The notes beneath the pieces were generated by a model. The model was not told where the DNA came from. It saw only the letters and a program-made list of their open reading frames with translations, and searched no databases. A stretch of DNA of 64,000 nt from Paenibacillus doosanensis (GTDB lineage: Bacteria; Bacillota; Bacilli; Paenibacillales; NBRC-103111): the NCBI RefSeq assembly GCF_025060755.1, contig NZ_JANYUY010000005.1, positions 124,001 through 188,000 of the forward strand. Reading direction: 5' to 3'. Positions 33,356 through 40,729 of the stretch are shown one piece after another. Both the position numbers and the translations under genes were made by a program. Numbering within the stretch: the stretch's first letter is position 1; each line of letters begins with the position of its first letter.

Positions 33356-34309
33356 ATGAACAAGCAGCAGATGAAGGTAGCCGTCGTTCAAGCCGCGCCG
33401 ATTTTGTTCGATAAGCAATCCGCTATGGACAAGATCATGCAGATGACGAAGGAAGCGGCTCGGCAAGGAGCGGAGCTGATCGTTTTTCCCGAAGTGTTCA
33501 TACCCGGCTATCCGCGAGGCTTAAGCTTCGGTGCGCGGGTCGGAAGCCGTACGTCCGACGGAAGGAAAGATTGGCAGCGCTATTGGGAGAGCGCCATCGA
33601 CATACCGGGTGAAGAAACCGCGCTGCTCGGCGAGTTGGCCAAGGAGCTCAGCGTGTACCTCGCAATCGGCGTTGTGGAGCGGGATCGGGAGTTCAGCACG
33701 GGCACGTTGTATAATTCCATCGTATACATCGGGCCGGAAGGAGAAGTGCTGGGAAAGCACCGCAAGCTCGTTCCTACCGGTTCCGAACGTCTTTTGTGGG
33801 GACAAGGCGACGGCAGTACGCTAACCGTTATCGACACCCCCTTCGGTAAAATCGGCGGGTTGATCTGCTGGGAAAACTATATGCCGCTGGCCCGGGCGGC
33901 CATGTATGCCAAAGGCATCGATATTTTGCTGGCCCCAACGGCGGACGCCCGCGATACGTGGCAGGCCACGATCCGGCATATCGCTTGCGAAGGACGGTGT
34001 TACGTCATTGCTTGCAACCAATTTGCGACCAAGGCGTCCTATCCGGCCGATTTGTCGTGCTATGACGATATTGAGGGCGACGACGACGTCCTTAGCAGAG
34101 GGGGAAGCGCTGTCGTAGGACCGCTCGGCGAATATATCGCCCAACCGCTCTATCATCAGGAAGGTATTTTGCTAGCTGTGCTGGACCGCTCTCTCATTAC
34201 GCAAAGCCGGTTTGACTTCGATGCCGTGGGGCATTACAGCCGCCCGGACGTCTTCCAGCTTATCGTTAACGAGAAGAAGCAGTCGATCGTACGGTTCGAT
34301 CAGACCTAA
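33356..34309 (+). CDS. Nitrilase (carbon-nitrogen hydrolase)
   Basis: A 317-residue nitrilase-superfamily enzyme. The catalytic triad is visible: Glu46 in LIVFPEVFIPGYPRG, Lys137 in GKHRKLVPT and Cys171 in GGLICWENYMPLARAA. The WENYMPLAR and GYPRG strings are typical of branch 1 true nitrilases, which hydrolyse nitriles to acids, rather than amidases. The start is ATG 33356, ten bases after a GGGGGA site. The 33 codons upstream in frame carry the intergenic region. It is divergent from the MocR regulator, which probably controls it in response to an amino or nitrile compound. Confidence 0.88.
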   Translation: MNKQQMKVAVVQAAPILFDKQSAMDKIMQMTKEAARQGAELIVFPEVFIPGYPRGLSFGARVGSRTSDGRKDWQRYWESAIDIPGEETALLGELAKELSVYLAIGVVERDREFSTGTLYNSIVYIGPEGEVLGKHRKLVPTGSERLLWGQGDGSTLTVIDTPFGKIGGLICWENYMPLARAAMYAKGIDILLAPTADARDTWQATIRHIACEGRCYVIACNQFATKASYPADLSCYDDIEGDDDVLSRGGSAVVGPLGEYIAQPLYHQEGILLAVLDRSLITQSRFDFDAVGHYSRPDVFQLIVNEKKQSIVRFDQT

Positions 34310-34340
34310 ACCGGCTTTTCCCATAGAAAAAGAAAACGGA

Positions 34341-34368
34341 TTGCTCCCCTATATAAATCATGTATAAT
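34341..34368 (+). promoter_or_regulatory. Promoter of the small-protein gene at 34403
   Basis: TTGCTC (34341-34346) and TATAAT (34363-34368) with a 16-base spacer. The TATAAT is preceded by TG directly. Confidence 0.6.
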
Positions 34369-34402
34369 GAGAATATATGGAAAAATTCAAGAGGGTGGGA
34401 TC

Positions 34403-34591
34403 ATGGAGAAGAGGAAGCAATTAAAGCATGCCACTCAGCAGATGTCCGAGCGGTATAAAGCGGCGGATACGCCGGAGCTGGAATTGGGAGCCGACCTTTT
34501 TGCGGTAAGAGTCAAAAAACAGCTGGTGAAGGATGGATTTACCGAAGAAGAGGCCGAGAAGGCACGGCTCAAAGCCAAGCTGTCTCATTAA
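34403..34591 (+). CDS. Small charged hypothetical protein (62 aa)
   Basis: The start is ATG 34403 behind AGGGTGGG. The product begins MEKRKQLKHATQQMSERY and ends in a Glu/Lys-rich helix. It is soluble, with no recognised family. It stops 28 bases before the Cys-rich CWC gene, and the two are probably transcribed together from the promoter at 34341. Confidence 0.6.
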   Translation: MEKRKQLKHATQQMSERYKAADTPELELGADLFAVRVKKQLVKDGFTEEEAEKARLKAKLSH

Positions 34592-34619
34592 AGCCGATTC
34601 GCCGGAAAGGGGAACTTTC

Positions 34620-34826
34620 TTGAATAACGACACAACAGGCGTCGATGAGCGCCGCTGCCCTATATGCAACGGCCCCAATCACTGCGAAGCGAAGCAGGGA
34701 GACTGCTGGTGCTTCCGTGCAGCGATCCCCCGGGAGCTGAGAGACCGGGTGCCCGAACCGCTGCGGGGTAAAGTCTGCATATGCCGTAATTGCGCAGAAT
34801 CATTCCAAACCGGCAAGCAGCTGTAA
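34620..34826 (+). CDS. Cysteine-rich CWC-family protein
   Basis: A 68-residue protein with the CWC pattern: RRCPICNGPNHC, then CWCFRAAIP, then LRGKVCICRNCAESF, so eight Cys in four pairs that can hold zinc. RELRDRVPEPLRGK is the family's central helix. TTG 34620 with AAAGGGG about eight bases upstream is the likely start. The longer frame from 34533 overlaps the previous gene. Function is unknown in the family. Confidence 0.8.
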   Translation: MNNDTTGVDERRCPICNGPNHCEAKQGDCWCFRAAIPRELRDRVPEPLRGKVCICRNCAESFQTGKQL

Positions 34827-34850
34827 TTTCAACTGTTTGCAATGCAAATA

Positions 34851-34928
34851 AACCGCCTCATGCGTAACCTCGCTCCAACGGTGAACAGGAATCGTCCCGG
34901 TGGAAGGCGAGGTTTTCATGCAGGCGGT
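34851..34928. terminator. Very long hairpin, probable terminator for both strands
   Basis: AACCGCCT/AGGCGGTT, CATG/CATG, AACCTCGC/GCGAGGTT and TCCA/TGGA nest in order around a 23-base loop. The - strand side exits into TTTATTT. It sits 10 bases beyond the stop of the - strand gene at 34938 and 24 bases beyond the stop of the CWC gene. Confidence 0.6.
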
Positions 34929-34937
34929 TATGCCGCG

Positions 34938-35099
34938 TTACGGACCGATAAGGGAATTGGAACCGGCGTTGCCAAAAGCATCGAGATTCTCGTCTCCGAT
35001 AATATCGACAAAATCCTTCGCCCCTTCGGGAACATGGACTATGTCCGCAGCATTTTCCGGCTTCTCGACGTTTTCCACTCGTTCTTTTTCGTTATCCAT
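34938..35099 (-). CDS. Small acidic protein (53 aa), unrecognised family
   Basis: A frame shorter than 60 codons, found by reading the complement: GGAGG six bases before ATG (35099), then MDNEKERVENVEKPENAADI and an ending DAFGNAGSNSLIGP. It is strongly acidic, with no Cys and no signal or membrane segment. The stop is followed by the long hairpin at 34851-34928 as terminator. The good ribosome binding site and the terminator support that it is real. The role is unknown. Confidence 0.6.
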   Translation of the reverse strand: MDNEKERVENVEKPENAADIVHVPEGAKDFVDIIGDENLDAFGNAGSNSLIGP

Positions 35100-35238
35100 T
35101 GCTGTCCTCCGATGATTTTTTTGGTTTAGTGTTTCGATGTGCTTTGAATATTATTTGCAAAGCCCAGGAGAATATGAATGACAAACGAATATTCCGACCA
35201 TATTAATTTTGTTTACCTATATGAAGGAGGAATAGCGA

Positions 35239-35448
35239 ATGACGGAGCAACAGGGGAATCCGCAAGAGCAAAGCGCGAGGACCAAGGCCCAGAACGCGAT
35301 GAATCATGCGCTTCATGCATTGAATGAAGCCAGACACAGCAATGTTAACAGAGATCAGGACATTCAGGAGGCCAAAGAACAGCTTCAACAAGCGAGGCAG
35401 GAGCATGTGCAGACTCAACTGGCGGATAATGAGGAAGAGCTCTCCTGA
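35239..35448 (+). CDS. Small Gln/Glu-rich helical protein (69 aa)
   Basis: ATG 35239 follows AAGGAGG by about nine bases. The product (MTEQQGNPQEQSARTKAQNA onward) is nearly all helix, rich in Gln, Glu, Asn and His, and soluble. It resembles small stress/spore-associated proteins of Bacillales in composition, without a family match I can name. A strong terminator follows. Confidence 0.65.
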   Translation: MTEQQGNPQEQSARTKAQNAMNHALHALNEARHSNVNRDQDIQEAKEQLQQARQEHVQTQLADNEEELS

Positions 35449-35464
35449 TCGAGTTTGCGATAAT

Positions 35465-35493
35465 AAAAAAGCAGCCGACGGGCTGCCTTTTTT
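35465..35493. terminator. Bidirectional terminator
   Basis: AAAAAA-GCAGCC-GACG-GGCTGC-CTTTTTT: six pairs plus A/T flanks on both sides, between convergent genes. Confidence 0.85.
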
Positions 35494-35525
35494 CATTGAA
35501 ATGACGGATTAGATGACGAGACGGT

Positions 35526-36785
35526 TTATGCCGTCCCGCTATTCCGATGCGCGCGGCGAATCAGGATCACATAGCACAAGATCGATCCGACCGAGGCGGC
35601 TGCGATGAGGATGCCGAGAGGCAGAGCGGACTGATCGCCGCCGATTCCGGCAAGCGGAGAGGTGATCGCTCCGAAGATCAGCGACAGAACGCCAAGCAGC
35701 GCGGCGGCGCTTCCCGCAGTTTTGCCTTTGCTTTGAAGAGCCAATGACGAGCTTGTCGGCCCGACGATCCCTACGCTGCTTACAATCAGGAAGAACGAGA
35801 TCCACACCCCCGCCAGCCCCACTCCGAGCAGCAGCATCAGCAGCAGAAGAACGCCTCCGGCTGCGGCCATCACGAACCCGCTCACGAGCAGTTTAATCTC
35901 GGGCACTCTGCCCACAAGTCTGCCGGTAATTTGCGAGGTCACCACGAAACCGACGCCGTTGACGGCAAATATAAAGCTGAACATTTGCGGCGAAACTCCG
36001 TAAATGTTTTGAAGAACAAAGGACGAGCCGGATAAATAAGCGAATAGAGCTGCGGTGACGAAGCCTGAGGACATCGCATATCCCATGAATACCCGGTCCT
36101 TAAGAAGACTGCCGAATGTGCCGATCGTAGTCCCGAAGCCGCCCTTCGAGCGCTTATGCGCGGGCAATGTTTCCTTCAAGCCGAACAGAACTGCGCAGAA
36201 CATGACGATCCCCACTCCGCATAACAGGACAAACACGCCATGCCAGGATGTGTACCGCAATAATTGACCCCCGATAATGGGTGCGACGATCGGACCGGCG
36301 CCGTTGACCATCATCAATAAGGTGAAAAATTTGGTCAGCTCCGTACCCGAGTACAGATCGCGGACAACGGCCCGCGAGATGACCATGCCTGCCGCGCCCG
36401 AGAAGCCTTGAAGCGTCCGGAAAATAATGAGCCACCAAACCGTCGGGCTCCATGCGCAGAGCAGCGAACATAGAGCATATACGAGCAGTCCCACCAGCAT
36501 CGGAACGCGTCTGCCGCGGATGTCGCTGATGCTGCCTGCAAGCAGCTGCCCCAGACACAAGCCGATTAAGTAAAAGGTTAAGCTTAACTGAACGGTAGAA
36601 GCGGTGGTGCGGAAATCGGTAACTACCGTAGGCAGCGCCGGCAAATACATATCGATGGTTAAAGGGCCCATCATCGCCAAGCTGCCCAAAATCGCAACCA
36701 TGATCGCCTTGGACTTCGCCGGAGAGGAACCGATGGAAACGGATGACTGGGGAATCCCGCCTGCATCCGAATGTTTATACTGCAT
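35526..36785 (-). CDS. MFS multidrug transporter of the Bcr/CflA type
   Basis: A 419-residue protein with 12 hydrophobic segments. The opening DMYLPALPTVVTDF and the loop SDIRGRRVPMLVGL (motif A of the major facilitator superfamily) are typical of Bcr/CflA drug exporters, and RTLQGFSGAAGMVISRAVVRDL is the family's second signature. AGGGAC precedes ATG 36785. It diverges from the second MFS gene at 37092 across a 306-base region. Confidence 0.85.
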   Translation of the reverse strand: MQYKHSDAGGIPQSSVSIGSSPAKSKAIMVAILGSLAMMGPLTIDMYLPALPTVVTDFRTTASTVQLSLTFYLIGLCLGQLLAGSISDIRGRRVPMLVGLLVYALCSLLCAWSPTVWWLIIFRTLQGFSGAAGMVISRAVVRDLYSGTELTKFFTLLMMVNGAGPIVAPIIGGQLLRYTSWHGVFVLLCGVGIVMFCAVLFGLKETLPAHKRSKGGFGTTIGTFGSLLKDRVFMGYAMSSGFVTAALFAYLSGSSFVLQNIYGVSPQMFSFIFAVNGVGFVVTSQITGRLVGRVPEIKLLVSGFVMAAAGGVLLLLMLLLGVGLAGVWISFFLIVSSVGIVGPTSSSLALQSKGKTAGSAAALLGVLSLIFGAITSPLAGIGGDQSALPLGILIAAASVGSILCYVILIRRAHRNSGTA

Positions 36786-37040
36786 GAATGTCCCTGCTTT
36801 CCCGAATGTATGATCTTAAAACAACCATTTCATTGTAGCAAAATCGCCGTTCGAGGCATACCTGGTCTCGGCATAGCAAATGGAAGAAAAGCTGAGCTTG
36901 CATGATAGACTTGGGACCTATTGGCTTGAAATGGCTTTAATGGAAGCACAGTATATAAAAAACATTAGGAATTGTAACATTTTATATATTTTCCTTATGA
37001 ATAGACGCATGGTAATATACTAGAGGCATAGAAAAGGAGG
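36786..37040. other. Divergent region between two MFS genes
   Basis: AT-rich. A TATATA near 36953 and a TATACT at 37016-37021 are possible -10 boxes, but neither has a good -35 at the right distance. The frame MNRRMVIY (36997-37023) ends just before the attenuator hairpin. It has no ribosome binding site and is not called as a gene. Confidence 0.4.
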
Positions 37041-37065
37041 AGAGCCGCTATCCGAGGCTCTTTTT
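37041..37065 (+). terminator. Attenuator-like hairpin in the leader of the MFS gene
   Basis: AGAGCC and GGCTCT pair around an eight-base loop and are followed by TTTTT, 27 bases before the start of the MFS gene and immediately after an AAAAGGAGG ribosome-binding-like sequence. A terminator in this place suggests conditional read-through into the pump gene. Confidence 0.65.
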
Positions 37066-37091
37066 CATTTTGATTATAGAGGAGATAACAG

Positions 37092-38300
37092 ATGCTTTCC
37101 AAGTCGGCATTTCCATTATTACTATTAAATATGTTTCTCGCCATGCTGGGCATGGGGCTTGTCATTCCGATATTGCCGGATCTTCTCAAGGAATTTGGGG
37201 CGGGAGGTCAGGCAGCCGGGCTGCTCGTATCCTGCTTCGGACTTACACAGTTTCTCTTTTCCCCGATTGCGGGCAAGTGGTCCGATAAATACGGCCGTAG
37301 ACCGATGATTATCGCCGGGCTCTGCTTATTCGCCGTTTCCAACTTATTGGCGGCCGTTGCGGGAGGGCTGCCCTTATTATTCGTGTCGCGGTTAATCGGG
37401 GGCATGGGCTCTGCGGCATTGGTACCGGCCATTATGGCTTATGCCGCCGACATTACAACTGACGATCAGCGCAGCAAGGCGATGTCGTGGATCGGGGCCT
37501 CGATGTCCTCGGGATTCATTATCGGGCCCGGCGTCGGAGGGATGCTTGCGGAGCTGGGGATCAAAGCGCCGTTCTATGCATCCGCGTGCGCAGGATTGCT
37601 CGCCATGATATGCAGCCTGAAATTGCTGCGGGAGCCGTTATCCCCGGAGGTGCGTCAGGCGCGCCGGCAATCCGGGAATAGCAGGGAGAATGTGTTTCGT
37701 CAGCTTGCATTTTCGGTGACCTCCCGTTATTTTATATTGCTGCTCATTGTTTTTGCCACTACGTTCGGTCTGACCCATTTCGAGGCGATTTTTCCGCTTT
37801 TCGTAGTGCAGGGATACGGCTTCACTACACGCGAGATCGCCATCCTCATTACCGTATGTTCTTTAATAGGGACGCTGAATCAAGTTCTCCTAACGGAACG
37901 GATCACGCTTCGGTTCGGGGAAAAGCGGATAATAGGCGCCATGCTGCTGTTATCCGCCGTGTCGCTGATGTGCCTTCTATTTTCCGGCAATTTTTACTAT
38001 GTAATGCTCATGACGATGCTGTTCTTTACGTTCAATAATATTTTACGCCCGACGATCAATACGATGCTGTCCAAGGAAGCCGGAGAGGAGCAGGGGCTTG
38101 TGGCCGGGATGAGCAATGCGTATATGAGCCTTGGCAATATATTCGGACCCGTGATTGCCGGCATTTTATTCGATATTCATATCGACCTGCCGTATTTGTT
38201 CGGCGCCTGCGTGCTCTGTGCAAGCAGTTGGCTGTCCGTCAAGCGCCTGGCGGGCGGGAGAAGAGCGGCTTCCGTTCGTGCGGAGAAGTCTTCGATGTAA
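37092..38300 (+). CDS. MFS drug efflux transporter (NorA/TetA-like)
   Basis: A 402-residue protein with 12 hydrophobic segments, starting LLLNMFLAMLGMGLVIPILP, the DHA1 opening of NorA/Blt/TetA pumps. Motif A is GKWSDKYGRRPMIIAG and motif C is GFIIGPGVGGMLAEL. ATG 37092 follows GAGGAG. A leader hairpin with a T-run stands in front, and a strong terminator follows. The substrate drug is unknown. Antibiotic-responsive attenuation would fit. Confidence 0.85.
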   Translation: MLSKSAFPLLLLNMFLAMLGMGLVIPILPDLLKEFGAGGQAAGLLVSCFGLTQFLFSPIAGKWSDKYGRRPMIIAGLCLFAVSNLLAAVAGGLPLLFVSRLIGGMGSAALVPAIMAYAADITTDDQRSKAMSWIGASMSSGFIIGPGVGGMLAELGIKAPFYASACAGLLAMICSLKLLREPLSPEVRQARRQSGNSRENVFRQLAFSVTSRYFILLLIVFATTFGLTHFEAIFPLFVVQGYGFTTREIAILITVCSLIGTLNQVLLTERITLRFGEKRIIGAMLLLSAVSLMCLLFSGNFYYVMLMTMLFFTFNNILRPTINTMLSKEAGEEQGLVAGMSNAYMSLGNIFGPVIAGILFDIHIDLPYLFGACVLCASSWLSVKRLAGGRRAASVRAEKSSM

Positions 38301-38311
38301 AACATGCACGG

Positions 38312-38361
38312 AAAAAGCATGATCACCCCCAAACCGCTGGGAAAATGATCATGCTTTTTTT
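38312..38361 (+). terminator. Strong terminator after the MFS gene
   Basis: AAAAAGCATGATCA and TGATCATGCTTTTT are exact complements (14 bp) around a 20-base loop, with seven T after the stem. Confidence 0.9.
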
Positions 38362-38464
38362 AACGTATCTGCTTATGTTTAGTTGAAAAATCAACGTTCG
38401 CCCATACCGCACATGTCCTCTGCGCACATATATTAGTTTGGTGAAAACGCGGGAGGCTGATGAT

Positions 38465-39205
38465 GTGAAGAGGGTGAAGTATAAAATGGGAAAATTGGGG
38501 AAATACCGCTTCATGAAACGGTTTCAATCTATAAGTTCTTTTTTGCCGGATACCCGGATCGCCACTAAAGCCAATATAAAAGCAATGATCCGACTGTACG
38601 AATCGCTTTACTTGAAACCAGATACGGGCACAGGAGGGTATGGAATATATAAAATCGGCAAAATGAAAAACGGTTTTTCGCTGCGAAGCGGGACCGCCTC
38701 CAGGCACTTTCCTACGATTGACGCTTTATATCGTTCCATTCATAGCAGGTTAGTCCAACGTCCGTTTGTCGTTCAGAAAGGGATAGCCGTGCTGAAGCAT
38801 AATGATCGGGCGTTTGACATCCGGGTCATGGTGCAAAAGAACAAGCATCGGCAATTCATCCCGACAGGCATTGTCGGAAGGTTGGCTAGGCCTAACAAAA
38901 TAGTAACGAACTATCATTCGGGTGGAACGCCGCTCCCCGTTGAGCTGCTGCTCCAATCGCATCTGAAACGGGATGCCCGAAAAAAATACATTCAAAGTAT
39001 AGAAAATCTGGGCAAAACAGCCAGCGAAGTTCTCGCCAAAAGCTACAAAACCAAGCGCGCTTTCGGTGTCGACATCGCCGTCGATCCCCGCATGAAGCCA
39101 TGGATTCTGGAGATCAATACGAAGCCCGATATGAGCATCTTCAACACATTGAAGGACAAAACGATGTACAGGCGAATTTTGAGCTTCGCTCGCGTAACGA
39201 AATGA
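38465..39205 (+). CDS. YheC/YheD-family ATP-grasp protein
   Basis: A 246-residue protein. YLKPDTGTGGYGIYKIGKM and FVVQKGIAVLKHNDRAFDIR followed by GVDIAVDPRMKPWILEIN show the ATP-grasp ATP- and metal-binding pieces of the YheC/YheD family, which is linked to the spore coat in Bacillus. It is shorter than YheC (about 360-450), so it represents the ATP-grasp domain only. GTG 38465 has GGGAGG eight bases upstream. Its stop is one base from the stop of the convergent secreted-protein gene. Confidence 0.8.
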   Translation: MKRVKYKMGKLGKYRFMKRFQSISSFLPDTRIATKANIKAMIRLYESLYLKPDTGTGGYGIYKIGKMKNGFSLRSGTASRHFPTIDALYRSIHSRLVQRPFVVQKGIAVLKHNDRAFDIRVMVQKNKHRQFIPTGIVGRLARPNKIVTNYHSGGTPLPVELLLQSHLKRDARKKYIQSIENLGKTASEVLAKSYKTKRAFGVDIAVDPRMKPWILEINTKPDMSIFNTLKDKTMYRRILSFARVTK

Positions 39206-39206
39206 G

Positions 39207-39614
39207 TTAATTATTCTCCCACACAATATAGGCATCGCCTTCGCTGCCGTAGCCGTTCATGCTGTAGAGAACCACATGAACGGGATGAGCCGTATCAAAG
39301 TGGTATTCCCTGGATGTCACGTAGTCGCCGTTTTGAATGTTGTTGTAATAATCATAGGAAGGGATGACGACGCCGGAGTCGATGACGCCCTCCCATGCAT
39401 CCACGACTTCAAAATATATGCTGCTTCGGTTGCTGCCGGCCGCCGTGTTGCTTACGTTAATATACACGTCCGTGCCGTATCGGCTGTAAGAATCCTTAGA
39501 GGAGCTCCAATAGTCGAGTTCCACCCATTGGTCCACCGAACTTGCGCTTACCGGGAGAGCGACCAGGAATAAAGCAATGAGTACCAGCAATGAGGCGGTC
39601 AAACGTTTTTTCAT
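39207..39614 (-). CDS. Small secreted beta-rich protein
   Basis: A 135-residue protein with a clear signal peptide (MKKRLTASLLVLIALFLVAL, then ASA-like cleavage at VSASSV). The mature part is rich in Tyr, Ser, Asp and Asn in short strands, with no Cys. The frame extends 25 codons further, but AAAGGATG before ATG 39614 marks the start. I do not recognise a family. It converges with the YheC/D gene without a terminator between them. Confidence 0.65.
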   Translation of the reverse strand: MKKRLTASLLVLIALFLVALPVSASSVDQWVELDYWSSSKDSYSRYGTDVYINVSNTAAGSNRSSIYFEVVDAWEGVIDSGVVIPSYDYYNNIQNGDYVTSREYHFDTAHPVHVVLYSMNGYGSEGDAYIVWENN

Positions 39615-39804
39615 TACATCATCATCCTTTCTTAATTTGAAATCCGGCTTCTGCAATGACTCCTTTCTTTGAAGATCGATACAGTTCAAATGGTAACACG
39701 GGCAGGAAAAGGAAAAAAATAGGTGGTATGCATCATCATGGACGGCTCTTTAAGCGGGACAGCCAATAAGCATGTTTGAATATAGGGGGATTAACGGACA
39801 TTAG

Positions 39805-39876
39805 GTGAAAAGAACCTCATTTACTTATATCGAGCATCCCGGCGGTCATACTTGGGAATATTGGCGCGGCATGTGA
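39805..39876 (+). pseudogene. C-terminal remnant of an esterase
   Basis: The frame from GTG 39805 reads MKRTSFTYIEHPGGHTWEYW and stops at 39876. The string around HPGGHTWEYW is what I would expect at the catalytic-His end of tributyrin-type esterases. Nothing else of such a gene is present upstream, so only about the last 20 codons survive. It is followed by a terminator that may have belonged to it. Confidence 0.4.
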
Positions 39877-39910
39877 GCAGCCATCTGATGTTTCATTCGC
39901 TTGCTTGGAG

Positions 39911-39938
39911 AAAGTCCTCATTTGTGAGGGCTTTTTTT
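39911..39938 (+). terminator. Terminator
   Basis: AAGTCCTCA and TGAGGGCTT form a nine-pair stem (one G-T) with a four-base loop and eight T. Confidence 0.8.
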
Positions 39939-39992
39939 GCTGCGTTAATGCCTTTGCCGTGCGCTAGTGATTTCTTATTGCATTTTTCATTC

Positions 39993-40012
39993 ATATGCGA
40001 TATATTGCATAT
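39993..40012. promoter_or_regulatory. Candidate GntR operator
   Basis: ATATGC (39993-39998) and GCATAT (40007-40012) form an exact inverted repeat around GATATATT, just upstream of the GntR gene and overlapping the likely promoter region. Confidence 0.5.
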
Positions 40013-40042
40013 AACAACACGACAAGTAAAGGGATGATTCCA

Positions 40043-40729
40043 TTGCCGATACCGCAAAATTTTTCCGCACCGGTTCGTATGTCCGCCAAAGAAAGAGCTT
40101 TTTCACAAATTCAGCGCTGGATTATCGACGGCACGCTGCAACCGGGAGAGAAGCTGCTCGATGCGGAGCTGGCCGAGACGTTGTCGGTGAGCCGAACCCC
40201 GATACGGGAAGCTTTTCAGCTGCTGGAGGTTCAAGGTTTGGTATCCATGCACCCGGGCAAGGAAACGCGAGTCACGATGATCGAAAAGGAAGATATTTTG
40301 AAAATGTACCCGACGCTGGCCGCTTTGCACGGTTTGGCGGCGGAGCAGGCCGCGCAAGGAATAAGTTCGGAGCAAGTCGAGACCTTAAAGCAGCTGAATG
40401 CCGATTTCCGCCTCGCCATCGAGACCAAGCAGCCGTATAAGGCGATGGAGCTGGACGAGCAGTTTCACAACCTGATTGTCGACCTGTCGGATAATCCGTA
40501 CGTCGAGTCCTTCAGCGCATCCTTGCAAATTCATATCCGCCGGTTCAAGTACGTATTTCTCAAACAAGCGATGACGACGACCATGGCTTCGGCCGACGAG
40601 CATGACCGGATCATCGAGGCGCTGATGGAAGGGGACTCCGAGCAGGCGCTCAAGATCATGAAACAAAATATTATTCGCCCTATGCACGAGCTTTATGAGA
40701 CTCTAAGTGAAGGAGATAACGAATCATGA
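40043..40729 (+). CDS. GntR-family (FCD type) regulator
   Basis: A 228-residue protein with the GntR winged helix ([20 protein letters not shown], then [20 protein letters not shown]) and an all-helical FCD ligand-binding domain with the metal-site-like [16 protein letters not shown] and [19 protein letters not shown] 40043 has AAAGGG nine bases before it and is the likely start. An ATG at 40034 is too close to that site. Its stop overlaps the ilvD start by ATGA, and the palindrome at 39993-40012 is in its leader. FCD regulators sense carboxylic acids, so it probably controls the coupled dehydratase. Confidence 0.85.
   Translation: MPIPQNFSAPVRMSAKERAFSQIQRWIIDGTLQPGEKLLDAELAETLSVSRTPIREAFQLLEVQGLVSMHPGKETRVTMIEKEDILKMYPTLAALHGLAAEQAAQGISSEQVETLKQLNADFRLAIETKQPYKAMELDEQFHNLIVDLSDNPYVESFSASLQIHIRRFKYVFLKQAMTTTMASADEHDRIIEALMEGDSEQALKIMKQNIIRPMHELYETLSEGDNES

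Noticed and set aside
36997-37023. Eight-codon leader frame MNRRMVIY before the attenuator
   Set aside because: No ribosome binding site precedes it, so it is only mentioned as a possibility for the attenuation idea.
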